A stretch of 64,000 bases of DNA from Ruminococcus sp. (GTDB lineage: Bacteria; Bacillota; Clostridia; Oscillospirales; Ruminococcaceae). The notes under the pieces are model-generated. The model ran no database searches, was not told where the DNA came from, and worked only from the letters and a program-made list of their open reading frames with translations. Shown piece by piece: positions 8,973-17,350 of this stretch; the first letter of the stretch is position 1, and every line of letters begins with the position of its first letter. Where the stretch lies: contig SVNT01000002.1 in the NCBI GenBank assembly GCA_015066785.1, forward strand, positions 1 through 64,000, in the 5' to 3' direction. The translations under genes and the position numbers were made by a program.

Positions 8973-8985
8973 ATTCCCTGTCCTC

Positions 8986-9438
8986 CTAAATATCCTGGTT
9001 GAGTATGCTTACCGTATCGGAACGCTGTGTTGTTCCGTCATTGTTGTATGAGTTTACAAAGCCGTTCTTTATGCTTGACATTACTCTCAGTCTGTGTGCC
9101 ACGATTTCCTGTGCGTCGGAGTTTACCTTCTTTATCTGCAGTACAAGGCGTGAAAGCTCTCTGTGTCCGTTGCGAAGACGCCTTTTGTAGTTGTCGGGGG
9201 CTTCATCTATAATCTGTGAGAAGTTTTTGTCCTTCTCATCAACCAGAAGCTGAAAACGCCTTTTTTCAAAAGCGTTGGACTTCATGACATAAGCCTGCTC
9301 CTGATTTATCATCTTATATATACCCTCAACGTCGTCGGCGGTTACAAGCGCTAACTTCTTTGTCTCAAAATTGAGGATTTCTCTGTAATGGTCATTACAT
9401 TCATTTATATACTTGATAAGCTCATCGTAATTTATCAT
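8986..9438 (-). CDS. flgN: FlgN-family export chaperone
   Basis: This 150-residue, all-helical protein sits between flgM and flgK, the position of flgN (yvyG in B. subtilis). FlgN binds the C-termini of FlgK and FlgL and delivers them to the export gate. The sequence (YREILNFETKKLALVTADDVEG, charged coiled-coil, C-terminal NNDGTTQRSDTVSILNQDI) fits the family's low-complexity helical pattern. Primary sequence similarity is weak in this family, so part of the confidence comes from synteny. Confidence 0.85.
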   Translation of the reverse strand: MINYDELIKYINECNDHYREILNFETKKLALVTADDVEGIYKMINQEQAYVMKSNAFEKRRFQLLVDEKDKNFSQIIDEAPDNYKRRLRNGHRELSRLVLQIKKVNSDAQEIVAHRLRVMSSIKNGFVNSYNNDGTTQRSDTVSILNQDI

Positions 9439-9465
9439 AATATTCTCCTTTATGGAAATAAAAAC

Positions 9466-9759
9466 TTATGCCTCTGTTGAAAGCATTGCAGACGCTATGC
9501 TCTCCGAAGGAACGTGGTATGTTCCCTTTTCAACGGCAGCCTTGAGCGCAGCAATTCTTTCCGCAGACGCAGGTGCGTTTGCAGACTTCACGATTGATGC
9601 CTTTACCCCTTCTGTATTTGTCATTGCAGAGCTGAGCTCGAGCTTGTCGGTATTCTTTGAAACCTTTACCTCGCCCGTTGCCTTCTTTGACTCAACATCC
9701 TGCTTTGTACCGATTGACTGGTATGCGTTTATCGCATTTGTACATTTCCTTATATCCAT
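9466..9759 (-). CDS. flgM: Anti-sigma-28 factor FlgM
   Basis: This 97-residue protein has the FlgM arrangement: a disordered polar first half (KATGEVKVSKNTDKLELSS), then an amphipathic C-terminal part (SAERIAALKAAVEKGTYHV) that binds sigma-28, and the SIASAMLS end. FlgM blocks sigma-28 until the hook is finished and is then exported. It is the first gene of the late flagellar operon, directly behind a sigma-28 promoter, so its own inhibitor loop is visible in the sequence. The start follows AAGGAGG. Confidence 0.94.
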   Translation of the reverse strand: MDIRKCTNAINAYQSIGTKQDVESKKATGEVKVSKNTDKLELSSAMTNTEGVKASIVKSANAPASAERIAALKAAVEKGTYHVPSESIASAMLSTEA

Positions 9760-9817
9760 AGTAAATCCTCCTTGAAATTACGATCAGCTTGAACTTTTCA
9801 GGCTTTCCTTACATTCT

Positions 9818-9844
9818 ATATCGGCACTTTAGCCTCACACTTTA
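9818..9844 (-). promoter_or_regulatory. Sigma-28 promoter of the flgM operon
   Basis: On the minus strand TAAA and GCCGATAT are separated by 15 bases, an exact match to the sigma-28/SigD consensus. It lies about 60 bases upstream of flgM and reads into the flgM-flgN-flgK-flgL-fliW-csrA-fliD-fliS operon. The sigma factor itself is encoded at 40351-41112. I saw no other equally good match upstream of a gene in this window. Confidence 0.92.
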
Positions 9845-10122
9845 GCGTTTACAAAATATTTTTTGCACTTTTTTATTTCAACAAACCCCTGTTTTTCGGT
9901 ATTTGTTGGCTGTTCACAGAAAGTTTACAATTAAAAAGCTGTTTTTCACCCCTCGGAGCCCCTCAATCGCCCCTATATTGTCCGTCGTGGGAGTACAAGC
10001 GTATTCCACAAATGCACAGTTAAAAAATTCACAAATGTTGTTATATTCATCAATAGCATTTTTCTGCCGTTTGGGGTATAATTTGAAATGTTGAATTATA
10101 TTGAAAACAGGAGAAATCAATT
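9845..10122. other. AT-rich divergent intergenic region
   Basis: The region between the flgM promoter and aspartate kinase contains no gene. A TATAAT at about 10077-10082, some 40 bases upstream of the aspartate kinase start, is a plausible plus-strand -10, but no good -35 lies at 17 bases. Two CACAAATG repeats occur at about 10010-10038. I could not fold a lysine riboswitch or a terminator-attenuator here. Confidence 0.5.
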
Positions 10123-11451
10123 ATGGCAGATATCAAAGTAGTAAAATTCGGCGGAAGCTCCCTTGCGGACGCCAACCAGTTCAGAAAGGTAGCAGACATC
10201 ATCCTCGCAGAGAAGGAGCGTCGTTATGTTGTCCCCTCAGCACCGGGAAAGCGTTTTCCCGAGGACACAAAGGTAACGGATATGCTCTATGCGTGTTATG
10301 AGATTGCAAGCAAGGGCGAAAACTTCACCGACGCTTTTGAAGCAATAAAGGAAAGATACAACGGGATTATCCGTGACCTCGGCATAGACCTCTCCCTCGA
10401 AAGCGAGTTTGAGACAATCCGTCAGTGCTTTATCGGAAGAGCAGGCCGTGACTACGCCGCATCAAGAGGAGAATACCTCAACGGAATTATCCTTGCAAAA
10501 TACATCAACTACAGCTTTGTTGACTCGGCTGAAGTTATTTTCTTCGACGACAACGGCTCGTTCAACCTTGAAAGAACAACAAAGGTTCTCGCAGAACGTC
10601 TTTCAACCCTTGAAAGAGCAGTAATCCCCGGATTTTACGGCTCAATGCCCAACGACACGATAAAGACATTCTCCCGTGGCGGTTCGGACATCACAGGTTC
10701 AATCGTTGCAAGGGCTGTAAATGCCGCAATCTATGAAAACTGGACGGATGTTTCGGGCTTCCTCGTTGCAGACCCCAGAATTATCGACAACCCCGAGCCT
10801 ATCACGACAATCACATACCGTGAACTCCGTGAGCTTTCATACATGGGTGCTACCGTTCTTCACGAGGACGCTATCTTCCCCGTAAGAACAGCAGGTATTC
10901 CGATAAACATCAAGAACACAAACGACCCCGACGCTCCGGGAACACTCATCGTCGCAAACGCAGACAATGTTCCCACAAGATACACAATCACGGGTATCGC
11001 AGGTAAGAAGGGCTTCTGTGCGATTACAGTAGAAAAGGATATGATGAACTCCGAGCTCGGTTTCGGACGCAAGCTCCTCAAGGTGCTTGAAAAGAACAAC
11101 ATCTCGTTCGAGCATCTGCCTTCGGGTATCGACACAATGAGCGTTATTGTGAACCAGTCCACATTCGCAGGGAAGGAAGAAAAGCTCCTCCGTGAAATCC
11201 GTGAGGCTGTAAGCCCCGACCACATCGAGCTTGACCAGAACATCGCACTTATCGCAGTTGTTGGCCGTGGTATGAGAAAGACAAGAGGTACTGCGGGAAG
11301 ACTCTTCTCCGCACTTGCACACGCAAGAGTAAACGTAAAGATGATTGACCAGGGCTCGTCGGAGCTTAACATCATCGTCGGCGTTGCAGAAGACGACTTC
11401 GAAACAGCTATGCGTTGCATCTACGACATTTTCGTTACAACCGAAATCTAG
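10123..11451 (+). CDS. lysC: Aspartate kinase
   Basis: This 442-residue enzyme phosphorylates aspartate, the first step towards lysine, threonine and methionine. The N-terminal KFGGSSLADA is the substrate/ATP signature of aspartokinases, RGGSDITGSIVARA lies in the kinase core, and DVSGFLVADPRII follows. The C-terminal third (about residues 300-440) carries two ACT domains (ITVEKDMMNSELGFGRKLL and NIALIAVVGRGM), the usual site of feedback inhibition by amino acids. The start follows CAGGAGAA. No partner biosynthetic gene is adjacent. It converges on nadC across repeat B1. Confidence 0.93.
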   Translation: MADIKVVKFGGSSLADANQFRKVADIILAEKERRYVVPSAPGKRFPEDTKVTDMLYACYEIASKGENFTDAFEAIKERYNGIIRDLGIDLSLESEFETIRQCFIGRAGRDYAASRGEYLNGIILAKYINYSFVDSAEVIFFDDNGSFNLERTTKVLAERLSTLERAVIPGFYGSMPNDTIKTFSRGGSDITGSIVARAVNAAIYENWTDVSGFLVADPRIIDNPEPITTITYRELRELSYMGATVLHEDAIFPVRTAGIPINIKNTNDPDAPGTLIVANADNVPTRYTITGIAGKKGFCAITVEKDMMNSELGFGRKLLKVLEKNNISFEHLPSGIDTMSVIVNQSTFAGKEEKLLREIREAVSPDHIELDQNIALIAVVGRGMRKTRGTAGRLFSALAHARVNVKMIDQGSSELNIIVGVAEDDFETAMRCIYDIFVTTEI

Positions 11452-11460
11452 TGGCAGGGG

Positions 11461-11658
11461 GGCGGCGAGCCGCCGCTGGCAAGCGTATCGTACAAGTCAA
11501 ATAGGGTGAATTTTTCGCTCGGTGACTTTACAAATATTAAAGGGTACTGAAAAAATCCAGTACCCTTTTTCTTTAGTCTATTATTTGTATCGTTACCGTG
11601 CCAAAAACTTTATCTTACTTCATCAGCAACGATACGCTTGCCTGCGGCGGCTCGCCGC
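11461..11658. repeat. Repeat family B, copy 1: inverted arms around a terminator hairpin
   Basis: Outer arms of about 30 bases (11461-11491 and 11629-11658) are near-perfect inverted copies ending in GGCAAGCGTATCGT. Between them lies the hairpin AAAGGGTACTG...CAGTACCCTTTTT (11539-11570), a bidirectional intrinsic terminator. The element fills the convergent gap between aspartate kinase and nadC. A GGGGCG-type GC-rich stretch follows up to the nadC stop codon. Related pieces occur at 16612-16743, 17224-17350 and 25183-25322. Confidence 0.88.
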
Positions 11659-11713
11659 AACGGTGCGAATTGGTTGGGGCGCCTCGCCCCTTGCCTGCGG
11701 TGGCTCGCCCCTG

Positions 11714-12550
11714 CTATTTTATCTTCATCGAAATATCAAAGCACTTCACCGAATGTGTAAGCGCTCCGAGGGAGATTATATCCACGCCTGTTTCGGCAAT
11801 ACTGCGGATATTTTCTGCGGTTACATTTCCGCTTGCCTCAAGAAGAGCCTTTCCGTCGGTGATTTTCACAGCCTCAGCCATTTCTTCGCAGGACATATTG
11901 TCGAGCATGATTACATCTGCCTTTGCGTCAAGCGCCTCACGGAGCTCGTCGAGAGTTCTGACCTCAACCTCAATTTTCACCATATGCCCGATTTTTGTGC
12001 GGAGAATTCCGACTGTCTTTGTAATTCCGCCACCTGCGTCAATGTGGTTGTCCTTGAGCATTGCCCCGTCGGAGAGGTTGAAACGGTGGTTCTTTCCGCC
12101 ACCGACAGTAACAGCGTACTTCTGTAATGCACGAAGACCGGGGAGCGTCTTTCTTGTGTCGGTAATCTGCGCCCTTGTGCCTTCGACAAGCTGAACACAG
12201 CGGTTTGTCGCAGTTGCAATTCCCGACATATGCTGGAGTATGTTCAGCGCAGTTCTTTCACCCTTGAGGAGATTTTTCGTACTTCCCGAAAGGGTTGCGA
12301 TGATGTCGCCTTTTTTCACCTGTGCGCCGTCTTTTATCTTTATGTCGAAAACAATCGTTTCGTCAAGGATTTCAAACACCCTTTTTGCGATGTCGATACC
12401 GCAGAGAACGCCCTCGTCCTTTGCGACAAGATACGCCTCGGTAGTGTCGTCGTCGCCGATGAGGTAGTCCGTTGTCACATCGACATAGTTTATGTCCTCG
12501 GCAAGCGCCGTGTGGATAATTCCGTCTGTGTAGCTCTGTGGAAGTGCCAT
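11714..12550 (-). CDS. nadC: Nicotinate-nucleotide diphosphorylase (carboxylating)
   Basis: This 278-residue enzyme is quinolinate phosphoribosyltransferase, which makes nicotinate mononucleotide from quinolinate and PRPP in de novo NAD synthesis. Visible signatures are the LALAEDINYVDVTTD-type N-terminus, GERTALNILQHMSGIAT, the TRKTLPGLRALQKYAV block with active-site Arg/Lys, GGGKNHR, and the C-terminal ASGNV...DIISLGALTHS phosphate-binding part. It starts one base after the nadB stop codon. nadA, the third gene of the pathway, is not in the window. Confidence 0.96.
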   Translation of the reverse strand: MALPQSYTDGIIHTALAEDINYVDVTTDYLIGDDDTTEAYLVAKDEGVLCGIDIAKRVFEILDETIVFDIKIKDGAQVKKGDIIATLSGSTKNLLKGERTALNILQHMSGIATATNRCVQLVEGTRAQITDTRKTLPGLRALQKYAVTVGGGKNHRFNLSDGAMLKDNHIDAGGGITKTVGILRTKIGHMVKIEVEVRTLDELREALDAKADVIMLDNMSCEEMAEAVKITDGKALLEASGNVTAENIRSIAETGVDIISLGALTHSVKCFDISMKIK

Positions 12551-14005
12551 TTATATTACCTCTTTCAGTATAAGATACGCAATGGTTGCAAGCGACCTTG
12601 CCTCTACATAGTCCGCAGTGATTGCGAATTTGTGCGTTTCAAGGAATGCCTTTATGCCCTTGACCTTTTCAAAGCCCTCGAGAAGAATATCCTTGCTCTC
12701 GGGTACGACGAAGTATGTCGTCTGCATAATGTGACGGATTTCCGTGCGTATGCCGTGCGGGAGTTCTTCCGTTTCTGTCGGGATTTCAAAGGTGTGCTCC
12801 TCGTATTCCGTCGGGGCGTTGCCGAGCTTTTCCGCTATGTCAAGTACTGCCTGACGGGAGAACACAAGCGCTTCAAGCAGAGAGTTGCTTGCAAGTCGGT
12901 TGTTTCCGTGAACGCCCGTGTGCGAACATTCGCCGACAGCGTACAGTCCGTCTATGTTTGTTCTTGCGAGAGTGTCGACATTTATTCCGCCCATAAGATA
13001 GTGCTGGCAGGGATATATCGGGATACGCTGTTTTGTAAGGTCGTAGCCTGCCGACATGAGCTTTTCGTATATCATCGGGAAACGGCCCTTTACGAAGTCG
13101 CCGTCCTCGTGCGAAATATCAAGATAAAAATCGGTGGAGCCTGTCTTCCTGCTCTCCTCTATAATTGCGTGGGATACGACATCACGGGGCGCAAGCTCAA
13201 GCCTTTCGTCGTAGTTGTGCATGAATCTTTCGCCGTTGCAGTTGAGGAGATATGCCCCCTCTCCACGAAGCGACTCGGAGATGAGAAACCTCTCTCTCGA
13301 CTCGGGGCCGTTGAAGGCTGTCGGGTGGAACTGCACAAGGTGGAGATTTTCTATCTTCGCACCAAGTCTGTGCGCCATTGAAATCCCGTCGCCCGTAGCT
13401 ATTGCGGAGTTTGTGGTGTACTCGTACACACGGCCTATTCCGCCCGTTGCAATAATCGCAAAGTGCGAATTTACCGTCATGGTCTTTCCGTCCTTTACAA
13501 TGAGGAAGGAAAATCCCGTTGCGGTCTTTTCTATGTCGCAGAGCAGGGTGTTTTCGGAAATGCAGATGTTTTCCATACCCGTTGCTTTTTCACGGAGAGT
13601 CCGTACAAGCTCAAACCCTGTCGAGTCTTTGTGGTGGAATATTCTGTTTCGGCAATGTCCGCCCTCAAGCGTTCTGTGGAGTGTGCCATCGGGATTTCTG
13701 TCAAAGTCCATTCCCATCGAGATAATCTGTTCAATCTCGTCGGCGGCGTTGTTTACGAGAACCTTTATAGCGTCGGTATTGTTCTTGAAACCGCCTGCAA
13801 TAAGCGTGTCGTTGGTATGAAGCTGTGTCGTGTCGTCATCGGGGCGGTAAACAGCGGCAATTCCCCCCTGCGCCAATGCAGAGTTGCAAAGGGTAAGCTC
13901 CTTCTTCGAGAGAACAAGCACCCTTACATTCGTGGGAAGATTTATTGCGGCGTAAAGCCCTGCCGAGCCCGCACCTGCTATAACAACATCATAATTATTG
14001 TCCAT
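12551..14005 (-). CDS. nadB: L-aspartate oxidase
   Basis: This 484-residue FAD enzyme oxidises L-aspartate to iminoaspartate, the first step of NAD synthesis. The N-terminal GAGSAGLYAAI is the dinucleotide fold. ALAQGGIAAVY, GGHCRNRIFHHKDSTG and HLVQFHPTAF are typical of the succinate dehydrogenase/aspartate oxidase flavoprotein family. The GGINVD...LYAVGECSHTGVHGNNRLASNSLLEA block closes the FAD domain. The C-terminal helical domain (about residues 405-484) is shorter than in E. coli NadB (540 residues in total). It forms a two-gene operon with nadC. Confidence 0.95.
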   Translation of the reverse strand: MDNNYDVVIAGAGSAGLYAAINLPTNVRVLVLSKKELTLCNSALAQGGIAAVYRPDDDTTQLHTNDTLIAGGFKNNTDAIKVLVNNAADEIEQIISMGMDFDRNPDGTLHRTLEGGHCRNRIFHHKDSTGFELVRTLREKATGMENICISENTLLCDIEKTATGFSFLIVKDGKTMTVNSHFAIIATGGIGRVYEYTTNSAIATGDGISMAHRLGAKIENLHLVQFHPTAFNGPESRERFLISESLRGEGAYLLNCNGERFMHNYDERLELAPRDVVSHAIIEESRKTGSTDFYLDISHEDGDFVKGRFPMIYEKLMSAGYDLTKQRIPIYPCQHYLMGGINVDTLARTNIDGLYAVGECSHTGVHGNNRLASNSLLEALVFSRQAVLDIAEKLGNAPTEYEEHTFEIPTETEELPHGIRTEIRHIMQTTYFVVPESKDILLEGFEKVKGIKAFLETHKFAITADYVEARSLATIAYLILKEVI

Positions 14006-14094
14006 TGTCCTGTCCTTTTTTTCGCAAAAAGCGTAATGTTTTACGGGGGAAAAATCTCTCCCCGATAAAAATCAATAGTATATTATTAAATTAA

Positions 14095-14100
14095 ATTATA
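14095..14100 (-). promoter_or_regulatory. Probable extended -10 for nadB-nadC
   Basis: On the minus strand TATAAT is preceded by TG one base upstream, about 90 bases from the nadB start. No good -35 hexamer lies 17 bases away, so the extended -10 would have to carry it. The 374-base region 14006-14379 between nadB and the Nudix gene is otherwise AT-rich and without genes. I do not see a clear NiaR-type operator. Confidence 0.5.
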
Positions 14101-14267
14101 TCATATCCGACAATTAATTTCATTCAGTATTTTGCAAGATATTTTTTCTTTTTTTATTGATTTTATATGCTAAAATGCTCAAAAAACCCCGAATTTTCGT
14201 TAATTATTTAACATTCGCAACTGTTGTCACGATGTTTTTTACGGCAGGGCTGACGCAAAATAAATAA

Positions 14268-14296
14268 TAGACAAATACAATTTTTTGTGGTATAAT
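14268..14296 (+). promoter_or_regulatory. Promoter of the Nudix-aspS operon
   Basis: TAGACA and TATAAT are separated by exactly 17 bases, with TG one base before the -10. The start codon of the Nudix gene is about 84 bases downstream. Confidence 0.8.
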
Positions 14297-14379
14297 AATT
14301 ACAATCGGGGATTTTGCGGCTTTGTGCATAATCCTAATCTGAAAATACGGCGGATTTTGCGTCGGAGAAAGGAAACAGA

Positions 14380-14793
14380 ATGACATACGAAAAATCGTGC
14401 GGTGCGATAGTTTTCCGTAAATTTCACGGAAATACGGAAATACTCCTCATAAAGCACATAAACAGCGGACACTGGTCATTCCCCAAGGGTCATGTAGAAG
14501 AGGGTGAAACCGAAGAAGAAACAGCCCTCCGTGAAATCAAGGAAGAAACGGGCCTTGATGTAATTATCGACAATTCATTCCGTGAAACAGTGCAGTACTA
14601 TCCGAGAAAGGACACACAGAAGGTCGTTGTGTATTTTCTTGCAAGGGCGAAGAACTACGACTTCGTTCCGCAGGAGGAAGAAATAGCGGCAATCAAGTGG
14701 GTTGAGATAGGTCACGCAACATCGGTGCTCACATACGAAAATGACAAGAACATTGTCAACAAGGCGAGAATCGACATAAAGAACAAATCATAA
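14380..14793 (+). CDS. Nudix hydrolase, Ap4A-type
   Basis: This 137-residue protein has a complete Nudix box at residues 37-59 (GHVEEG, then the REIKEETG core), the Mg-binding motif of nucleoside-diphosphate-X hydrolases. The preceding SGHWSFPKG and the small single-domain size resemble bacterial bis(5'-nucleosyl)-tetraphosphatases, which remove Ap4A made as a by-product by aminoacyl-tRNA synthetases. It is co-transcribed with aspS, 19 bases downstream, which would suit such a role. Substrate specificity is an inference. Confidence 0.88.
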   Translation: MTYEKSCGAIVFRKFHGNTEILLIKHINSGHWSFPKGHVEEGETEEETALREIKEETGLDVIIDNSFRETVQYYPRKDTQKVVVYFLARAKNYDFVPQEEEIAAIKWVEIGHATSVLTYENDKNIVNKARIDIKNKS

Positions 14794-14812
14794 AACCAAG
14801 GAGAAAAATAAA

Positions 14813-16591
14813 ATGGCAGAGAATATGATAGGCCTCAGGCGCACACATTACTGCGGAGAGGTACTTGAAGCAGGACAGACAGTAACAGTCGGCGGATTTG
14901 TTGACACTATAAGAGACAAGGGAGGAATTATCTTCATCGTCCTCCGTGACGTTACGGGAGTAGTACAGCTCACCTTCAACGAAACAACCGACAGAGAGGT
15001 TTTCGAAAAGGCGTCGTCATGCCACTCCGAATACGTAATCATGGCAAAGGGCGAGGTAAGAGAAAGAGAAAGCAAGAACGACAAGATTCCGACAGGCCAC
15101 GTTGAAATCTTCGTTGACGACCTGCGCATACTTGCAAAGGCGGAAACCACTCCGTTCGAAATAGTTGACAACACAAACACAAACGAGGAGCTCCGTCTGA
15201 AGTACAGATACCTCGACCTCAGAAGAGCGCCCCTTCAGAAGAACATAATCATGCGTTCCGAAATAGCAAGGGTTGCGAGGGAGTATTTCCACGAAAACCG
15301 TTTCTACGAAATCGAAACGCCGATGATGATAAAGTCCACCCCCGAGGGAGCGAGAGATTACCTTGTTCCGTCGAGAGTGCACAACGGGAAGTTCTACGCA
15401 CTCCCGCAGTCACCACAGATTTACAAGCAGCTGCTTATGATTTCGGGTATGGACAGATATGTTCAGCTTGCACGCTGTTTCAGAGATGAAGACCTCCGTG
15501 CAGACAGACAGCCCGAATTCACACAGATTGACCTTGAAATGTCATTCGTCGATGTCGAAGATGTAATGCAGATGGCGGAAGGCTTTGTAAACCGCATTTT
15601 CAAGGAAATCCTCGGAATTGAGATAAAGACGCCCCTCCCGAGATACACATACGACGAGGCTATGAACCGTTTCGGTTCGGACAAGCCCGACACACGCTTT
15701 GAAATGGAAATCACGGATATTTCCGACCTCGTGAAGTCATGCGGATTCGGCGTGTTCACGGGTGCTATCGAAAACGGCGGAAGCGTCCGTGCAATCGTTG
15801 CGAAGAACGGTGCGACAGTCCTTACCCGTAAGGAAATCGACAAGCTCACCGAACACGCAAAGGGTATCGGAGCGAAGGGTCTTGCGTATGTACGCTGGGT
15901 AGAGGATGAGCCTGCCTGCTCGTTCGGAAAGTTCATGACTCCCGAAGAAATGGCGGCAATCTACGAGCGCACAGGCGCAGAAAAGGGAGATGTAATCCTC
16001 ATCGTTGCGGATAAGAACAGCGTTGTGCTTTCAACTCTCGGCGCACTTCGTCTTAAGGTTGCAAAGCAACTCGGAATTATCCCCGAGGGACAGTACAACT
16101 TCCTCTGGATAACAGAGTTCCCCTTCTTCGAATGGAACGAGGAAACACAGAACTGGGACGCTATGCACCACCCGTTCACAATGCCTATGGACGAGTGCAT
16201 AGAGTATCTCGACACAGACAAGGGAAAAGTCCGTGCGAAAGCATACGACCTTGTGCTTAACGGGGTTGAGCTTTCAAGCGGTTCGATAAGAATTACCGAC
16301 TACGAGCTTCAGCAGAAGATGTTCCAGCTCCTCGGTCTTACAGACGAAGAAATCGAGCGTAAGTTCGGCTTCCTCGTGGAAGCATACCGCTACGGCGCAC
16401 CTCCTCACGGGGGAATGGGCATCGGTCTTGACCGCCTTGCAATGATTATGTGCGGTGCGGACAGCCTCAAGGATGTAACGGCATTCCCGAAGGTGCAGAA
16501 CGCATCCGAGCTTATGTCGTCCTGCCCGTCGGAAGTCGACGCAGAAAGCCTTGATGTGCTTGGAATCGAGATAAAGAAAACGGAAGAATAA
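14813..16591 (+). CDS. aspS: Aspartate--tRNA ligase
   Basis: This 592-residue class II synthetase attaches aspartate to tRNA. The N-terminal OB-fold anticodon-binding domain (about residues 1-110, GGFVDTIRDKGGIIFIVLRD) is followed by the catalytic core with YLDLRR, motif 2 FRDEDLRADRQPEFTQID and motif 3 GIGLDRLAMI. The inserted GAD domain (about 290-420) marks the bacterial type and matches the full family length. The start follows AAGGAGAAA. It shares a transcript with the Nudix gene and converges on the flippase gene across a large repeat region. Confidence 0.97.
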   Translation: MAENMIGLRRTHYCGEVLEAGQTVTVGGFVDTIRDKGGIIFIVLRDVTGVVQLTFNETTDREVFEKASSCHSEYVIMAKGEVRERESKNDKIPTGHVEIFVDDLRILAKAETTPFEIVDNTNTNEELRLKYRYLDLRRAPLQKNIIMRSEIARVAREYFHENRFYEIETPMMIKSTPEGARDYLVPSRVHNGKFYALPQSPQIYKQLLMISGMDRYVQLARCFRDEDLRADRQPEFTQIDLEMSFVDVEDVMQMAEGFVNRIFKEILGIEIKTPLPRYTYDEAMNRFGSDKPDTRFEMEITDISDLVKSCGFGVFTGAIENGGSVRAIVAKNGATVLTRKEIDKLTEHAKGIGAKGLAYVRWVEDEPACSFGKFMTPEEMAAIYERTGAEKGDVILIVADKNSVVLSTLGALRLKVAKQLGIIPEGQYNFLWITEFPFFEWNEETQNWDAMHHPFTMPMDECIEYLDTDKGKVRAKAYDLVLNGVELSSGSIRITDYELQQKMFQLLGLTDEEIERKFGFLVEAYRYGAPPHGGMGIGLDRLAMIMCGADSLKDVTAFPKVQNASELMSSCPSEVDAESLDVLGIEIKKTEE

Positions 16592-16611
16592 GGTGGGCAG
16601 TTCGCACCGTT

Positions 16612-16743
16612 GCGGTGAGCCACCGCTGGCAAGCGTATCGTACAAGTCAAGTAGGGTGAGTTTTTTCGCTCGGTGACGGTACGAATGTTGTGCCGAAATA
16701 AATTAAAATAAAAAGGGTACTGGAGAAATTTCAGTACCCTTTT
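16612..16743. repeat. Repeat family B, left arm plus terminator hairpin
   Basis: The left arm GCGGTGAGCC...GGCAAGCGTATCGTACAAGTC closely matches the left arm of copy B1. It ends with the hairpin AAAAGGGTACTG...CAGTACCCTTTT (16711-16743), which terminates aspS. The matching right arm does not follow directly; family C comes first and the right arm appears at 17224-17350. Confidence 0.85.
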
Positions 16744-16811
16744 ATGTTTGGAATATGGCTCGGCGGCGGCGCCTCGCCGCTTTCGCTCGCGGGGCGTTGC
16801 CCCTCCCGCGA

Positions 16812-17200
16812 CCTACTTTCCGTATGTGCGGAAAGTAGGCAAAGGCACACTCTTGCAGAGAGCTACATTTTCCCCGCCGACGTTGCGGCGGTTGAAAATG
16901 TTGTCATTATATCCGTGCGGGAGAACAATTGTCCCGCGCCCTTAGCTAGCCCTGCCAATGCGCCCGCACGGAGTATTCTCTGCCCGCACTAATCTACCTT
17001 GCCGACCAGCAAGAAAAACCGATGCGACTGATTAAACCGCATAAGAGAGATAACTCCCGATAAAATATTTTTTTACTGCCTCTTGCGGAAAAATATACAA
17101 CGATTTTTTGTCAGAGTGAGCGTATGCGAACGGTATTTCAAAAAATCGTAAGCTCTCCGCAGGAGTGTGTCTTTGATACTTTCTGCACAAGCAGAAAGTA
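16812..17200 (-). repeat. Repeat family C, copy 1: 389-base hairpin string
   Basis: The element begins and ends with CTACTTTC-type hairpins (CCTACTTTCCG...CGGAAAGTAGG at one end, TACTTTCTGC/GCAGAAAGTA at the other). It contains further stems such as CCGCCG/CGGCGG, CCGTGCGGG/CCCGCACGG and GATTTTTTG/CAAAAAATC. By eye its reverse complement is above 90 percent identical to 24663-25054. No conserved reading frame is visible. It lies inside the 759-base gap between aspS and the flippase. It could be a non-autonomous mobile element of the IS200/IS605-derived kind or a structured RNA. Confidence 0.82.
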
Positions 17201-17223
17201 TATCCTCTGCGGTGACTCACCGC

Positions 17224-17350
17224 AAAAAAGGGTACCGAAAAAATTTTCAGTACCCTTTTAATTATAGCTTATAACTTGTACCGTTACCGTGCCAAAAACT
17301 TTGTTTTACTCCGTCAGCAACGGTGCGCTTGCCAGCGGCGGCTCACCGCC
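17224..17350. repeat. Repeat family B, terminator hairpin plus right arm
   Basis: A second GGGTACCG...CAGTACCC hairpin (17224-17259) terminates the flippase transcript from the other side. It is followed by the right arm, running from GTACCGTTACCGTGCC to CGCTTGCCAGCGGCGGCTCACCGCC, which ends one base before the flippase stop codon. With 16612-16743 it makes up one B element whose halves are separated by family C. Confidence 0.85.

Noticed and set aside
9845-10122. Lysine riboswitch upstream of aspartate kinase
   Set aside because: I could not find the conserved junction or a following terminator hairpin in this region.
12230-13381. 383-residue plus-strand open frame opposite nadC/nadB
   Set aside because: It is antisense to two clearly conserved genes, has no ribosome site and resembles no family; the high GC third-position pattern of the real genes creates it.
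16744-16992. Short open frames within repeat family C (also 24871-25149)
   Set aside because: They overlap inverted hairpins, differ between the two copies outside the shared DNA and have no ribosome site; the shared signal is structure, not protein.
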